This document shows, piece by piece, positions 16,724-26,069 of a stretch of DNA of 64,000 nucleotides. This DNA comes from Lutibacter oceani (lineage in GTDB: Bacteria; Bacteroidota; Bacteroidia; Flavobacteriales; Flavobacteriaceae): NCBI RefSeq assembly GCF_003384935.1, contig NZ_QTTQ01000009.1, positions 248,001 to 312,000 of the forward strand, written 5' to 3'. The notes beneath the pieces are model-generated. The model did no database searches and was not told where the DNA came from. It saw only the letters and a program-made list of their open reading frames with translations. The first letter of the stretch is position 1; the number at the start of each line of letters is the position of its first letter. The position numbers and the translations under genes are program-made.

Positions 16724-18082
16724 TTGAATTTAAAAAGACATCTCACTGCTGAATTACACAAATGGAAAAATAAATCCAATCGGAAGCCTTTAATTCTTAG
16801 AGGAGCACGACAGGTAGGTAAAACTACCTTAGTAAAAGAGTTTTCAAAAACCTATGACCACCTGTTATACCTCAATTTAGAGAAAAAAGCAGATAGTCAG
16901 TACTTTGAACAGACAGATGATGTGAAAATAATTATTGAAGCTTTATTAATTTCAAACAATATTACAACTAAAGATATTAGTAATACATTACTTTTTATAG
17001 ATGAGATACAAGAACAACCAAAAGCTATTCAACTTTTACGTTATTTTTATGAAGAAGCACCCGAATTACACATTATAGCTGCAGGTTCTTTACTTGAATT
17101 TGCGCTTAAAGATGTTCAAAGTTTTCCGGTAGGTAGAGTTGAATTTTTATACTTGTATCCTTTCAATTTTATAGAATATTTACAAGCAATTGGTCATAAT
17201 ACTAGCCTGGAACAACTAAAATCTATCCCCATAAAACCAGTTGCTCATAAAACCTTACTCAATTTATTTAATCAATACACTATTATAGGAGGGATGCCAG
17301 AAGTGGTTAGTGAATACACCCAAAACAAGAGTGTAGCAGATTTAGCCTCTATATATGAGAGTATTTGGAGTTCCTATATCAGTGATACAGAAAAATATGC
17401 TTCTAATACAAGTGCCAAAAATGTACTTAAACATGTCATGGCAACGGCAGCATACTCTGTTGATGAGCGCATTAAATTTCAGAATTTCGGAAAATCTAAC
17501 TACCAATCCAGAGAAGTTGGTGAAGCGATGCGTAATTTACATCAAGCTAAAATTATACAACTTATTTATCCAACTACCTCCACAGAAGTTCCTATACTTC
17601 CTGATCTAAAAAAATCGCCTCGATTGCAATTTCTTGATACAGGTATTTTAAATTACATTTTAGGTATAAGTGCTAAAATGCTAGTCTTAGAAGATTTAAG
17701 TCAGAGTTATAAAGGAGCCATTATACCACATATCATAACACAAGAATTGATTTCCATTCAAAGTAAAAAGGCTGAATTACCACATTTTTGGGTTAGAGAA
17801 AAAAAGCAAGCTTCGTCGGAAGTAGATTTGGTTTATGCTATTGATGAAAAAGTGATACCTATTGAAATAAAATCGGGAAGTACTGGCTCATTAAAATCAT
17901 TACATCAATTTATAGAAAGAACAAACCACCCATACGCTGTTAGAATTTATGCTGGTGAATTTGATATTCAAAAAGCAACAACACCCAATGGTGTACCTTA
18001 TTTATTAATGAATTTACCCTACTATTTAGGGACCTTAATCCCTGAGTATTTAGCATATTTCATTAAAAACTATAAATTATAG
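16724..18082 (+). CDS. AAA ATPase with DUF4143 (P-loop and nuclease-like domains)
   Basis: From the TTG at 16724 the product is 452 residues, beginning (M)NLKRHLTAEL, which matches the usual start of this family. An earlier ATG at 16577 would add 49 residues spanning repeats and the promoter box. Visible are Walker A (LRGARQVGKTTLV), Walker B (LLFIDEIQEQP), a sensor region (HIIAAGSLLEFAL), and a C-terminal DUF4143 domain with a restriction-nuclease-like core (EVDLVYAIDEKVIPIEIKSGS). The family is widespread and of uncertain role; these proteins are often found in variable regions. It is in its own unit next to the sugar locus. Confidence 0.85.
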   Translation: MNLKRHLTAELHKWKNKSNRKPLILRGARQVGKTTLVKEFSKTYDHLLYLNLEKKADSQYFEQTDDVKIIIEALLISNNITTKDISNTLLFIDEIQEQPKAIQLLRYFYEEAPELHIIAAGSLLEFALKDVQSFPVGRVEFLYLYPFNFIEYLQAIGHNTSLEQLKSIPIKPVAHKTLLNLFNQYTIIGGMPEVVSEYTQNKSVADLASIYESIWSSYISDTEKYASNTSAKNVLKHVMATAAYSVDERIKFQNFGKSNYQSREVGEAMRNLHQAKIIQLIYPTTSTEVPILPDLKKSPRLQFLDTGILNYILGISAKMLVLEDLSQSYKGAIIPHIITQELISIQSKKAELPHFWVREKKQASSEVDLVYAIDEKVIPIEIKSGSTGSLKSLHQFIERTNHPYAVRIYAGEFDIQKATTPNGVPYLLMNLPYYLGTLIPEYLAYFIKNYKL

Positions 18083-18131
18083 CTATTTTAAATTTAAATT
18101 GAAGCTTCTAAATTTAGTTTCATAAGACCTT

Positions 18132-19028
18132 CTAAAATCCACTTAAAAATTCATCAATTTCTGAATGTGAAATTTCTGGATTTGCCCCTTCATTTTGAGC
18201 AACAATTGCTCCTACAGCACAGGCAAAATTAATAGCTTCCTGTGGATCAACTTCATTAAATAATTTTGTAACTAAAGACGCTAAAAAAGAATCACCTGAA
18301 CCAACAGTATCAACAACATCAACTTTAAAACCACAATTATTATAAAACTTCCCTTTACAGTATAATACAGCTCCATGAGAACCTAAAGTCACGCAAATTG
18401 TATCAGTATTGGTTTCTTTAGCTATGAACTTAATATTTTGTTCTAAAGATTTATGACTTGAATTTAAGTAGCTGGCAATTTCAAACAATTCATCATCATT
18501 GAATTTGATAAAATCAGCAAAATTCATTAATTCTATCAACGTTTTTTCTGTGTAATGAGGCACTCTTAAATTGACATCAAATATTTTATATTTGGCCACT
18601 TCTAAGAGTTGTAATAACGTTTTTTTTGTTGATTCATCACGAGAAGCTAAACTTCCATAAAGAAAGAAATCAGCATTTTTAACTAATTCTGTATCAGCAA
18701 TAGCTAATCTGATTTTATCCCAAGCTGAAGGATAAGTAATGTCATATGAAGCATTTCCTTTTTCATTTAATTGAACATTTACAACGCCAGTTGGATAATT
18801 TTCTTTTACTTGAATAGAGTCTGTATCTATATCTAAATTTTTAAAATACTCGAGTAATTCTTTTCCATTATTGTCGTTACCAACCGCACTAATCATAGCA
18901 ACATCAACGTCAAACGATTTTAACCTAGAAGCTACATTTAATGGTGCTCCACCAATTTTTTTATGTTTTGGAAACACATCAAATAATATTTCTCCAAAAC
19001 ATACTGCTTTCAATTTTTTATTAATCAT
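18132..19028 (-). CDS. PfkB-family carbohydrate kinase (probable fructokinase)
   Basis: The 298-residue protein has the ribokinase-family signatures: GEILFDVFPKHKKIGGAPLNVA at the start and the catalytic motif DTVGSGDSFLASLV near residue 245. Given its place after sucrose phosphorylase and a sugar permease, the likely reaction is ATP-dependent phosphorylation of fructose released from sucrose or fructan. Its ATG overlaps the stop of the permease gene (TAATG). It is the last gene of the locus. Confidence 0.88.
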   Translation of the reverse strand: MINKKLKAVCFGEILFDVFPKHKKIGGAPLNVASRLKSFDVDVAMISAVGNDNNGKELLEYFKNLDIDTDSIQVKENYPTGVVNVQLNEKGNASYDITYPSAWDKIRLAIADTELVKNADFFLYGSLASRDESTKKTLLQLLEVAKYKIFDVNLRVPHYTEKTLIELMNFADFIKFNDDELFEIASYLNSSHKSLEQNIKFIAKETNTDTICVTLGSHGAVLYCKGKFYNNCGFKVDVVDTVGSGDSFLASLVTKLFNEVDPQEAINFACAVGAIVAQNEGANPEISHSEIDEFLSGF

Positions 19029-20275
19029 TATAGGCTATTTAAATTACTATATTCACTTTCATTTAATTTTGAAATACGAGTAAGTGTTGGTTTAAAAATC
19101 ATATTTAACAAAAAACCAACAAATAATATTACTGCAAAAAATGTCGCTAACATAAATCCATATTTTGCATCTGATCCAAATAAATCACTTACAACACCCA
19201 TTGATAATGGACCTATCGCGGCACCGGCAGCTGTAAAAAATAAAATAATCCCCGCTACAGAACCGTGACTAGATTTTGGAAAACAACTAATTCCTTTAGA
19301 ATTTATTGTTGGATAAATTACAGACATAAATAATCCTGAAAGTGGTAATAAAACGACTGTTGCAGATTCGTTTAGAAAACTAAAACCATAACACAATAAT
19401 ATCACGAAACTTGAAATAGCCATAACAACAGTCCAATCAAAACGTTCCAACATCCACGCACCTAAAAAGCGACCGCCTGCACGTAAAATAAAAAATATAG
19501 GCAATGCATATAGTGCTATAAAAGTAAAACTACCATCATAACCAGCTATTAAAGTGGGCATCCAAACATAAATTGCAGCTTCAACCGCAACATATAAAAA
19601 AGCGGCTAAAGAAAATCCAAGGGCATATTTATCTTTCACCATAAGTAAGGTTCGTTTAATATTTATTGGCTCTTCTGTAGATTTTTTAGTATCTGGATAT
19701 TTTGCGAAAAAAGCTATAATAATTAAAACAACACACAATGTAGCAGCCACCACATATAGCCATTTCCAGTCTACATTTCTTGTTAAAAAATAACTTACTA
19801 AAAACGGACCAATTATGGCTCCTACTCCAAAAAATCCTTCAACAACATTCATTGTTGATGTATGATCATTGGTAGATTTTGACATATCTCCAATTAATGC
19901 TAAGGCTCCAGTTTTAAAAACACCTATTGCTGCTCCAGAAATAATAAGTAGTACTAAGAAAAAACCAAACGTATTACCTAGTAAAAATAAATATGAGTTT
20001 ACAGCGAATAATGCCAGACCTATAATAATTGTTTTTTTTCTACCTATTTTATCAGCTAAAAAACCTAAAAATATACCTGCCAACGCAATTGCTGTCATTG
20101 GACCGTAATGTAAAAGTCCAGCTGCAGTCATTGATAAATTAAATTCCTTCATTACTTCAGGTATAATAACACCCACTGCATCTGTTGTCATTGCAAACAT
20201 CATAAACATAAGGTATGTTAACCATTTTATGTTTTTTTGGTTGTAATCTGCTGTTTGTACTTCTTGGTTTTTCAT
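19028..20275 (-). CDS. MFS sugar transporter
   Basis: The 415-residue protein has about 12 membrane spans with the MFS loop motif GFLADKIGRKKTI between spans 2 and 3. It lies between the sucrose phosphorylase and the kinase genes, so it probably imports a sugar such as sucrose, raffinose or fructose across the inner membrane. The substrate cannot be read from sequence. It is unlike the second permease in this locus (sugar-porter type). Confidence 0.85.
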   Translation of the reverse strand: MKNQEVQTADYNQKNIKWLTYLMFMMFAMTTDAVGVIIPEVMKEFNLSMTAAGLLHYGPMTAIALAGIFLGFLADKIGRKKTIIIGLALFAVNSYLFLLGNTFGFFLVLLIISGAAIGVFKTGALALIGDMSKSTNDHTSTMNVVEGFFGVGAIIGPFLVSYFLTRNVDWKWLYVVAATLCVVLIIIAFFAKYPDTKKSTEEPINIKRTLLMVKDKYALGFSLAAFLYVAVEAAIYVWMPTLIAGYDGSFTFIALYALPIFFILRAGGRFLGAWMLERFDWTVVMAISSFVILLCYGFSFLNESATVVLLPLSGLFMSVIYPTINSKGISCFPKSSHGSVAGIILFFTAAGAAIGPLSMGVVSDLFGSDAKYGFMLATFFAVILFVGFLLNMIFKPTLTRISKLNESEYSNLNSL

Positions 20276-20332
20276 TGTATTAATTTGTATAAAATTAAAT
20301 AATATTACTGTTAAAGTGCTTTAAACACTGAT

Positions 20333-21763
20333 TTATAATGAAAATTTTGTTTCCATTTTCATTGACGTTAAATCAATAAAAAGCTCTGCAATATGTCTAT
20401 CATTTACCCATTTTATATTTAGTTTATTTTCTTCAGTTTCAATAAGATTAAAATCACCATTAAATGCTTTATGATTATTTCTTAAAAACATTAATTCTGC
20501 TAAATCATTAATTAAAGGCCTCTTTAAATGTTCATTAATTTCATTCTTCGTAAAATAATGACGGTTGATATCTCTACCTACATTGGTTTTTTCTAACAAT
20601 TCCATATCATTTTCACCAGCAAATAAACCTACATAATACACTTGCGGTATTCCCGGCACAAAAAACTGAATAGCTCTTGCCATTAAATAAGCGTTTTCGT
20701 CCCTTCCTAAGGCATCAAAATACGTGCAATTTACTTGGTATAAATCTAAGTTTGAAGCTGCCGCTCCTGTTGCTTTTAAGCTATTTCCTTTACTATTTAC
20801 ATGTATTTGATCTACAATTTTTGATAAAACAGTTCCTTCAATTAAACCGGGTTTATTTCCTTCAGCCGCCACATCAACAATACCAATTCCATCGTGAGTA
20901 TCTAGCACCGTTAATGCATTTTTAGGACTAACCTCTAACCATTTTTTTAAGCTTGAAGCATTTTTATTAAATAACGTATCTAATACCAATACTGGCAATG
21001 CAAAATCATATACATAATCTACTCTTTTTGCAATTTCAATTTGTGTTTTATAGTACGAATGAATTTCAACCAAAACTTCAATTCCTTTTGCTTTTGCTTT
21101 CTCGGTTAATTTATCTATAAATTCATAGGTTTCATCAATCATAAAACATGATGTTCCTTGCTGTTTAATAGCATATCCTGCAGCATCTAAACGAATCATT
21201 TTTACCCCACCCTTTTGAAACGTATCTAAAATTCCTTCTAAATATTGAATACCAATATCACTTTTAACATCAATATCAATTTGGTTGCTAGTAAAAGTTG
21301 TCCAAATTAATTTGGTTGAACCGTCGTTTAATTTAACCATGGTAAATGGTAAATTTGGACGCGGTCTATAAATTGTCAATAAATCAGCTTCAGTTGCTCC
21401 ATTTGGAAAAACAGTGTCATACGTTAAAAATAACGAAGCGTATTTCGATTCTTTTCCTTTTTGAAGATAATCTTGAAATTGTACCGATTTTGCTGATACA
21501 TGATTCACAATTAAATCGGCCATAATATCAACCTCTTTACTGAGTTCATTTAAATCGTTCCAATCTCCTAATCTTGGATCTATTAAATTATGATCAATTG
21601 GATCAAAACCTGCATCTTCCCCATCAATTGGGTAATAAAAAGGTAAAATGTGTAAGCCTCCAAAAAGTCCTTTAAATTCATTTTTAAAAAGTGAATTTAA
21701 ATCTTGAATACTCTTACATCCTAACCGATCTACATAAGTTATTAATTGTATTTTGTTTTTCAT
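20333..21763 (-). CDS. Sucrose phosphorylase (GH13 subfamily 18)
   Basis: The 476-residue protein splits sucrose with phosphate into glucose 1-phosphate and fructose. No signal peptide is present, so it acts in the cytoplasm. The GH13 catalytic triad is visible: Asp193 (IRLDAAGY), Glu233 (LVEIHSYY) and Asp291 (LDTHDGIG). These positions match the known Bifidobacterium enzyme to within one residue. FGGLHILPFYYPIDGEDAGFDP is also typical. Related GH13_18 members act on sucrose 6-phosphate or glucosylglycerate, but the neighbours favour sucrose. Confidence 0.9.
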   Translation of the reverse strand: MKNKIQLITYVDRLGCKSIQDLNSLFKNEFKGLFGGLHILPFYYPIDGEDAGFDPIDHNLIDPRLGDWNDLNELSKEVDIMADLIVNHVSAKSVQFQDYLQKGKESKYASLFLTYDTVFPNGATEADLLTIYRPRPNLPFTMVKLNDGSTKLIWTTFTSNQIDIDVKSDIGIQYLEGILDTFQKGGVKMIRLDAAGYAIKQQGTSCFMIDETYEFIDKLTEKAKAKGIEVLVEIHSYYKTQIEIAKRVDYVYDFALPVLVLDTLFNKNASSLKKWLEVSPKNALTVLDTHDGIGIVDVAAEGNKPGLIEGTVLSKIVDQIHVNSKGNSLKATGAAASNLDLYQVNCTYFDALGRDENAYLMARAIQFFVPGIPQVYYVGLFAGENDMELLEKTNVGRDINRHYFTKNEINEHLKRPLINDLAELMFLRNNHKAFNGDFNLIETEENKLNIKWVNDRHIAELFIDLTSMKMETKFSL

Positions 21764-21857
21764 TTTTTTAAGTTATTTTAAATGTGAGGTTCTTCAATTT
21801 CACCTCCTAAATAATCTAAATTCCATATCTAAAAATAAACTATGTGAATAATGGTAT

Positions 21858-24053
21858 TTATTTTGCTTCAGTAATCAATAAAATTACACTTGTCCGTTTG
21901 AGATTTATATCTGGGTTTACTCCTACATTCATTAAAAAATTACCAGAATAAGTAATTGAGTCGTCCAATGTTGATTTAGTATTTGGAAACAAGTTAATTT
22001 CTTTAATTTTATACTTTTTATCAATATCCAAACCTTTCATTTTAATAGGTTGTCTAGTCATTTTCTCCATAAACCTATTAGAAGAAAGATAATTAAACAT
22101 TACCGCCTCCGATTTATTTTTATCAACATACATTAAAGACGCATATGGGTTTTGATAAGGGCTTGCTAAACGAAACTGATCTCCTAATAAAACTAAATGC
22201 TTAAACTCATTATATTCTTTGATGGCTTCTTTAGTAAAAAATAAATCATCTGAATTTAAATGGCTAACATCTATGTCAAATCCTAATTTCCCCATACTTG
22301 CAACATCAACCTTAAATTTCATTGGCTGTTTTCCCCAATTGGTTACGTGACAAGCTGTGGTAATTGAAGGAAAGAAGTAGGAATAATTCCACTGTAGAAA
22401 AATACGCTCTATTGGATCTGTATTATCACTTGGCCAAAATTCTGTAAAATATTTTAATAGCTCGTAATCAGCTCTTCCGCCACCACCAGAACATAACATC
22501 ATAGAAACAGAAGGATATTTTTGACGTATCTTATCTAACACTTTGTATAAGCCTTGTACATAATCTATATAAAGATGCGTTTGTGGAATTTTATTTTGTT
22601 CTAAATAATTAGAATAAGCATTGTAAATTACCGCATTACAATCCCATTTTACAAAAGCTATCTCTGGATTTTTAGTAAAAATTGAATCTACTACAGTAAA
22701 TACAAAATTCTGCACATCTGGATTGGTTAAATCTAGTACCATTTGGTTACGGTATAATTTTGCAGGTCTTTCAGGTTGTTTTATAACCCAATCTGGGTGT
22801 GTTTTAAATAACTCACTTTCTGGATTTACCATTTCAGGTTCTATCCAAATTCCGAATTTAACCTTATTTTTTTTTGCTTCCTTAACCAAATATCCTAAAC
22901 CATTTGGTAATTTCTTCCTATTTTCTTGCCAATCTCCCAAGCCTGCATCATCATTATTCCGAGGGTATTTATTTCCAAACCAACCGTCATCTAATAAAAA
23001 TAAGTCTAATCCTAAATCTTTTGTGTCCGTAATTAATTTTGAAAGTTTATCTTCATTAAAATCGAAATAAGTTGCCTCCCAATTGTTTAATAAAGTTAAC
23101 CGCTCACCTTCGCCATTTAATACTCTATATTTCCTTGCCCAAGTATGCAACTGTCTTGATGCTTTCCCAGTACCATTATCAGAAATTGAATAAATTAAAG
23201 AAGGAGATTTAAAAGTTTCTCCTTTTTGCAATGTATAATTGGAACTATAAGGATTAACTCCAGCTATTAATCGTAAATTCTTATAAGAGTCAATGTCAAA
23301 ATCTATTTTATAATTTCCAGTCCAAGCTAGTTGACCAAGTAATACCATGCCGTTATCTTCTTCAGCTGGTTTATCAAAAGAAATCATAAAATTTGGTGTT
23401 CCTATTAGCATTGCTCTAGTTCCTAATTTTGAATCAAGCGTTTTAATCCCTTGAGTTAGTCTTTCCTCTGTTGGCTGCATTTCTTTTAAATACTCACCTT
23501 GAAAATGAGTTAAATAAAAATCTTTGTTTGTAAAGTAAAGGTTTGCCGAAGCATACTTACTTAGTTCAATTGTATCATTTTCTTTATTGATAATTTCTGT
23601 CCATTGCTCAACAACATTCAAGTTGGCCCAAACTTTATAGTTTAAAATTACTATTAGGTTATAAACTGGATCAGTTAATTTTATTTTTGTGTGTGTTTCT
23701 TCGTCCTTTTTTTGAACTTCTACATCTACAAATATTAAATCCGTGGATAAATTTCCATCAAAATGTTTTACTTGTAAAGCTGGCTCAGATAAATTCCATG
23801 TTCCTGAAGGTGTGTATGCTGAGTTGTAAATACCCGCATTGGCACTCGGAAAATAATATTGTTTTTCAATTTGCTGAAAATCCAACTCATAATTTAATTT
23901 TTTTCCAAAATAAACAGTTTTTAATTTATTTTGATTGTCAGTTTGTAAAACCATTGAGAAATCTTTGGTTTCAATTGGAATAATGGTTTGTGCCTTGCAA
24001 TAAGAAACTACAAGAACTAAAATTATTAACACTTTAAATCTAATCTCAATCAT
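21858..24053 (-). CDS. GH36 alpha-galactosidase, secreted
   Basis: The 731-residue enzyme starts with a cleavable signal (VLIILVLVVSYCKAQ) and should act in the periplasm. GH36 signatures include LFLLDDGWFGNKYPRN, KFGIWIEPEMVNPES, the nucleophile Asp in FVKWDCNA, CSGGGGRADYELLKY and the acid/base Asp in FWPSDNTDPIERI. It would remove galactose from raffinose or stachyose, leaving sucrose for the phosphorylase. It is separated from susD by a hairpin terminator, so its expression may be lower than that of the SusCD pair. Confidence 0.92.
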   Translation of the reverse strand: MIEIRFKVLIILVLVVSYCKAQTIIPIETKDFSMVLQTDNQNKLKTVYFGKKLNYELDFQQIEKQYYFPSANAGIYNSAYTPSGTWNLSEPALQVKHFDGNLSTDLIFVDVEVQKKDEETHTKIKLTDPVYNLIVILNYKVWANLNVVEQWTEIINKENDTIELSKYASANLYFTNKDFYLTHFQGEYLKEMQPTEERLTQGIKTLDSKLGTRAMLIGTPNFMISFDKPAEEDNGMVLLGQLAWTGNYKIDFDIDSYKNLRLIAGVNPYSSNYTLQKGETFKSPSLIYSISDNGTGKASRQLHTWARKYRVLNGEGERLTLLNNWEATYFDFNEDKLSKLITDTKDLGLDLFLLDDGWFGNKYPRNNDDAGLGDWQENRKKLPNGLGYLVKEAKKNKVKFGIWIEPEMVNPESELFKTHPDWVIKQPERPAKLYRNQMVLDLTNPDVQNFVFTVVDSIFTKNPEIAFVKWDCNAVIYNAYSNYLEQNKIPQTHLYIDYVQGLYKVLDKIRQKYPSVSMMLCSGGGGRADYELLKYFTEFWPSDNTDPIERIFLQWNYSYFFPSITTACHVTNWGKQPMKFKVDVASMGKLGFDIDVSHLNSDDLFFTKEAIKEYNEFKHLVLLGDQFRLASPYQNPYASLMYVDKNKSEAVMFNYLSSNRFMEKMTRQPIKMKGLDIDKKYKIKEINLFPNTKSTLDDSITYSGNFLMNVGVNPDINLKRTSVILLITEAK

Positions 24054-24233
24054 AATATATAATGTTTCATTTGAATAATAAGTTGATTCCTTATTTGATA
24101 ATTTTTTTTGAAATAATTTTTTTACTATGTAATATGATTTTTAATCATACCTATTTAAAAAAAAATACAATTATTTTCCACTATAAATTTTGAATTTTCA
24201 AATTTGTGTGAATTCAAATACATTTTAAAATTG

Positions 24234-24257
24234 AAAGGCAGACAAACGTCTGCCTTT
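24234..24257 (-). terminator. Hairpin between susD and the GH36 gene
   Basis: Perfect 10-bp stem AAAGGCAGAC / GTCTGCCTTT with a 4-nt loop. On the minus strand a T-rich tail follows. It lies within the operon and may act as an attenuator lowering read-through into the downstream enzyme genes. Confidence 0.65.
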
Positions 24258-24315
24258 TAAAAAACTAACTCAAATATTAATATAACAAACCAAATATATT
24301 AATAAGTTTTAAATT

Positions 24316-26058
24316 TTAATATCCTGGGTTTTGTTGATATAAACCTCCTGTAAAATCAATTTCTCTTTGAGGTATTGGATAATATTCATCTCTTCCTGCA
24401 GTAAAATGTGCATTTGAAAGAAAATCTCTTTTTGTTTTTTCAACAGCAAGATACCCGTTCAAAACTGATTCAGCTTCTCCCCATCTTACCAAATCAAAAA
24501 ACCGTGGTCCTTCCATTCCAAACTCTAATCTTCTTTCAAACTTTAACGCTTTTAAAGCATATTCTTTTGAGGGAAAGGTAGGATATGTTCCAATATTATA
24601 AATATCTGAAGCCCCAGCCGCAATTGATCTTGAAGTACTTGCTGTTGCGCGTAATCTTACTTGATTAACAATAGCTGTTGCAGGTCCAAATTGACCTAAC
24701 TGAATCATTGCTTCAGCTTTAAATAATAAGACGTCTGCATATCTAATAAAATCAACATTTTTAGAGGTTCCAATAAATGGTCCTTCTTTTACATAACAAG
24801 AACAATCTGGTGCTTGTTGTTCCTTCATATTTCCAAAATATCCATAAACTCCTGGATCTCTAGCCCAAGAAAAGTTATAAATCATATCTCCAGATTCATT
24901 TACTGTATTTCTATATTTGAAGGGTCTTCCTGGAATTCCAACAGTATGATCAATTCTTGGATCTAATGTAATTCCAGCTGCCAATGGAGCTTTTCCGTTT
25001 CCATCAACGGTATTAAATATATCTGAATTATTAAAGGTATCTAATAAAGGAAGCCCATTTGCATCCGTTTTAAATGCATTTACCATATTTTGGCTAGCCA
25101 TATGAAACCCACAACAACCATAAAGTCCTGTTCCATGAGGTGAATTTAACCCCGTTACAAAACTAACACGACTTACCACAGTACCATCATTTATAGAGAA
25201 TTGAGCCGCCCAAATTGATTCTGGTCCATTATCATATCCATCAAGGAAATTATTTCCATAATCAGCTTCTAAATCTCCGATTACGTCATCTGCATAATCA
25301 ATTACCTCTTGTAATTTAGATTGATTGATATTTGTTACTGCATGTGCATCATTTTGTTCATACGCTTGATACAATCTTAATTTTGCCAAATAAGCAGCGG
25401 CAGCATTTTTATCAGCTCTTCCTACTTCATCTTGTGATTGAGGCAAATTATTGTATGCAAATAAGAAATCATCTGCAATAACATTCCATAACTCATCACT
25501 TGATAAATTATTTGATGTTTCAAGAATTTGTTCTTGTGTTAATTCTTCTGTGATATAAGGCACTTTGTTAAACAATAACTTTAGCATAAAGTGTGAATGA
25601 GCTCTTAAAAAACGAAGCTCAGCTTGTCTTATAACTTTGTTACCATATTCACCCTCTGGAATTTCATTAATAACAGATAAGGCAAAATTAGCACGTGATA
25701 TTGCTTTATAATAATTTGTCCAAGTTCTTGGAGTCATCCAATCTCCCATGTCAGCAACAGTTAAGTTATATTGTTCAAATTTATCAACAACATCAACATC
25801 TCCACGGCCTCCACCACCTTTATAGGCGTCATCAGAACGTACACTTCCATATACCCATTGATGTGTTAACGGGCCAACCATTTCATCATTGGCAATTCCA
25901 GCATAGGCAGCTACTACAAGAGATTCTGCATTCTCTGCAGTCGCCACATTTACGGATGATAACACCCCTTTTGGTTCATATTCTAAAAAATCTTTGTTAC
26001 AAGATGTCCATAATGCAATTGACAAAAAGTAAACAGCTATAATTTTATATTTTTTCAT
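24316..26058 (-). CDS. SusD-family glycan-binding lipoprotein
   Basis: The 580-residue outer-membrane surface lipoprotein has a lipobox ending in Cys20 (ALWTSC). The SusD/RagB pattern is present: N-terminal TPR helices (AENAESLVVAAYAGI, AELRFLRAHSHFML) and the C-terminal motif EFGMEGPRFFDLVRWGEAE...YPIPQREIDF. It forms a lid over the SusC channel and binds the oligosaccharide. It lies 11 bp after susC. Confidence 0.93.
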   Translation of the reverse strand: MKKYKIIAVYFLSIALWTSCNKDFLEYEPKGVLSSVNVATAENAESLVVAAYAGIANDEMVGPLTHQWVYGSVRSDDAYKGGGGRGDVDVVDKFEQYNLTVADMGDWMTPRTWTNYYKAISRANFALSVINEIPEGEYGNKVIRQAELRFLRAHSHFMLKLLFNKVPYITEELTQEQILETSNNLSSDELWNVIADDFLFAYNNLPQSQDEVGRADKNAAAAYLAKLRLYQAYEQNDAHAVTNINQSKLQEVIDYADDVIGDLEADYGNNFLDGYDNGPESIWAAQFSINDGTVVSRVSFVTGLNSPHGTGLYGCCGFHMASQNMVNAFKTDANGLPLLDTFNNSDIFNTVDGNGKAPLAAGITLDPRIDHTVGIPGRPFKYRNTVNESGDMIYNFSWARDPGVYGYFGNMKEQQAPDCSCYVKEGPFIGTSKNVDFIRYADVLLFKAEAMIQLGQFGPATAIVNQVRLRATASTSRSIAAGASDIYNIGTYPTFPSKEYALKALKFERRLEFGMEGPRFFDLVRWGEAESVLNGYLAVEKTKRDFLSNAHFTAGRDEYYPIPQREIDFTGGLYQQNPGY

Positions 26059-26069
26059 GTGTTTTTCTT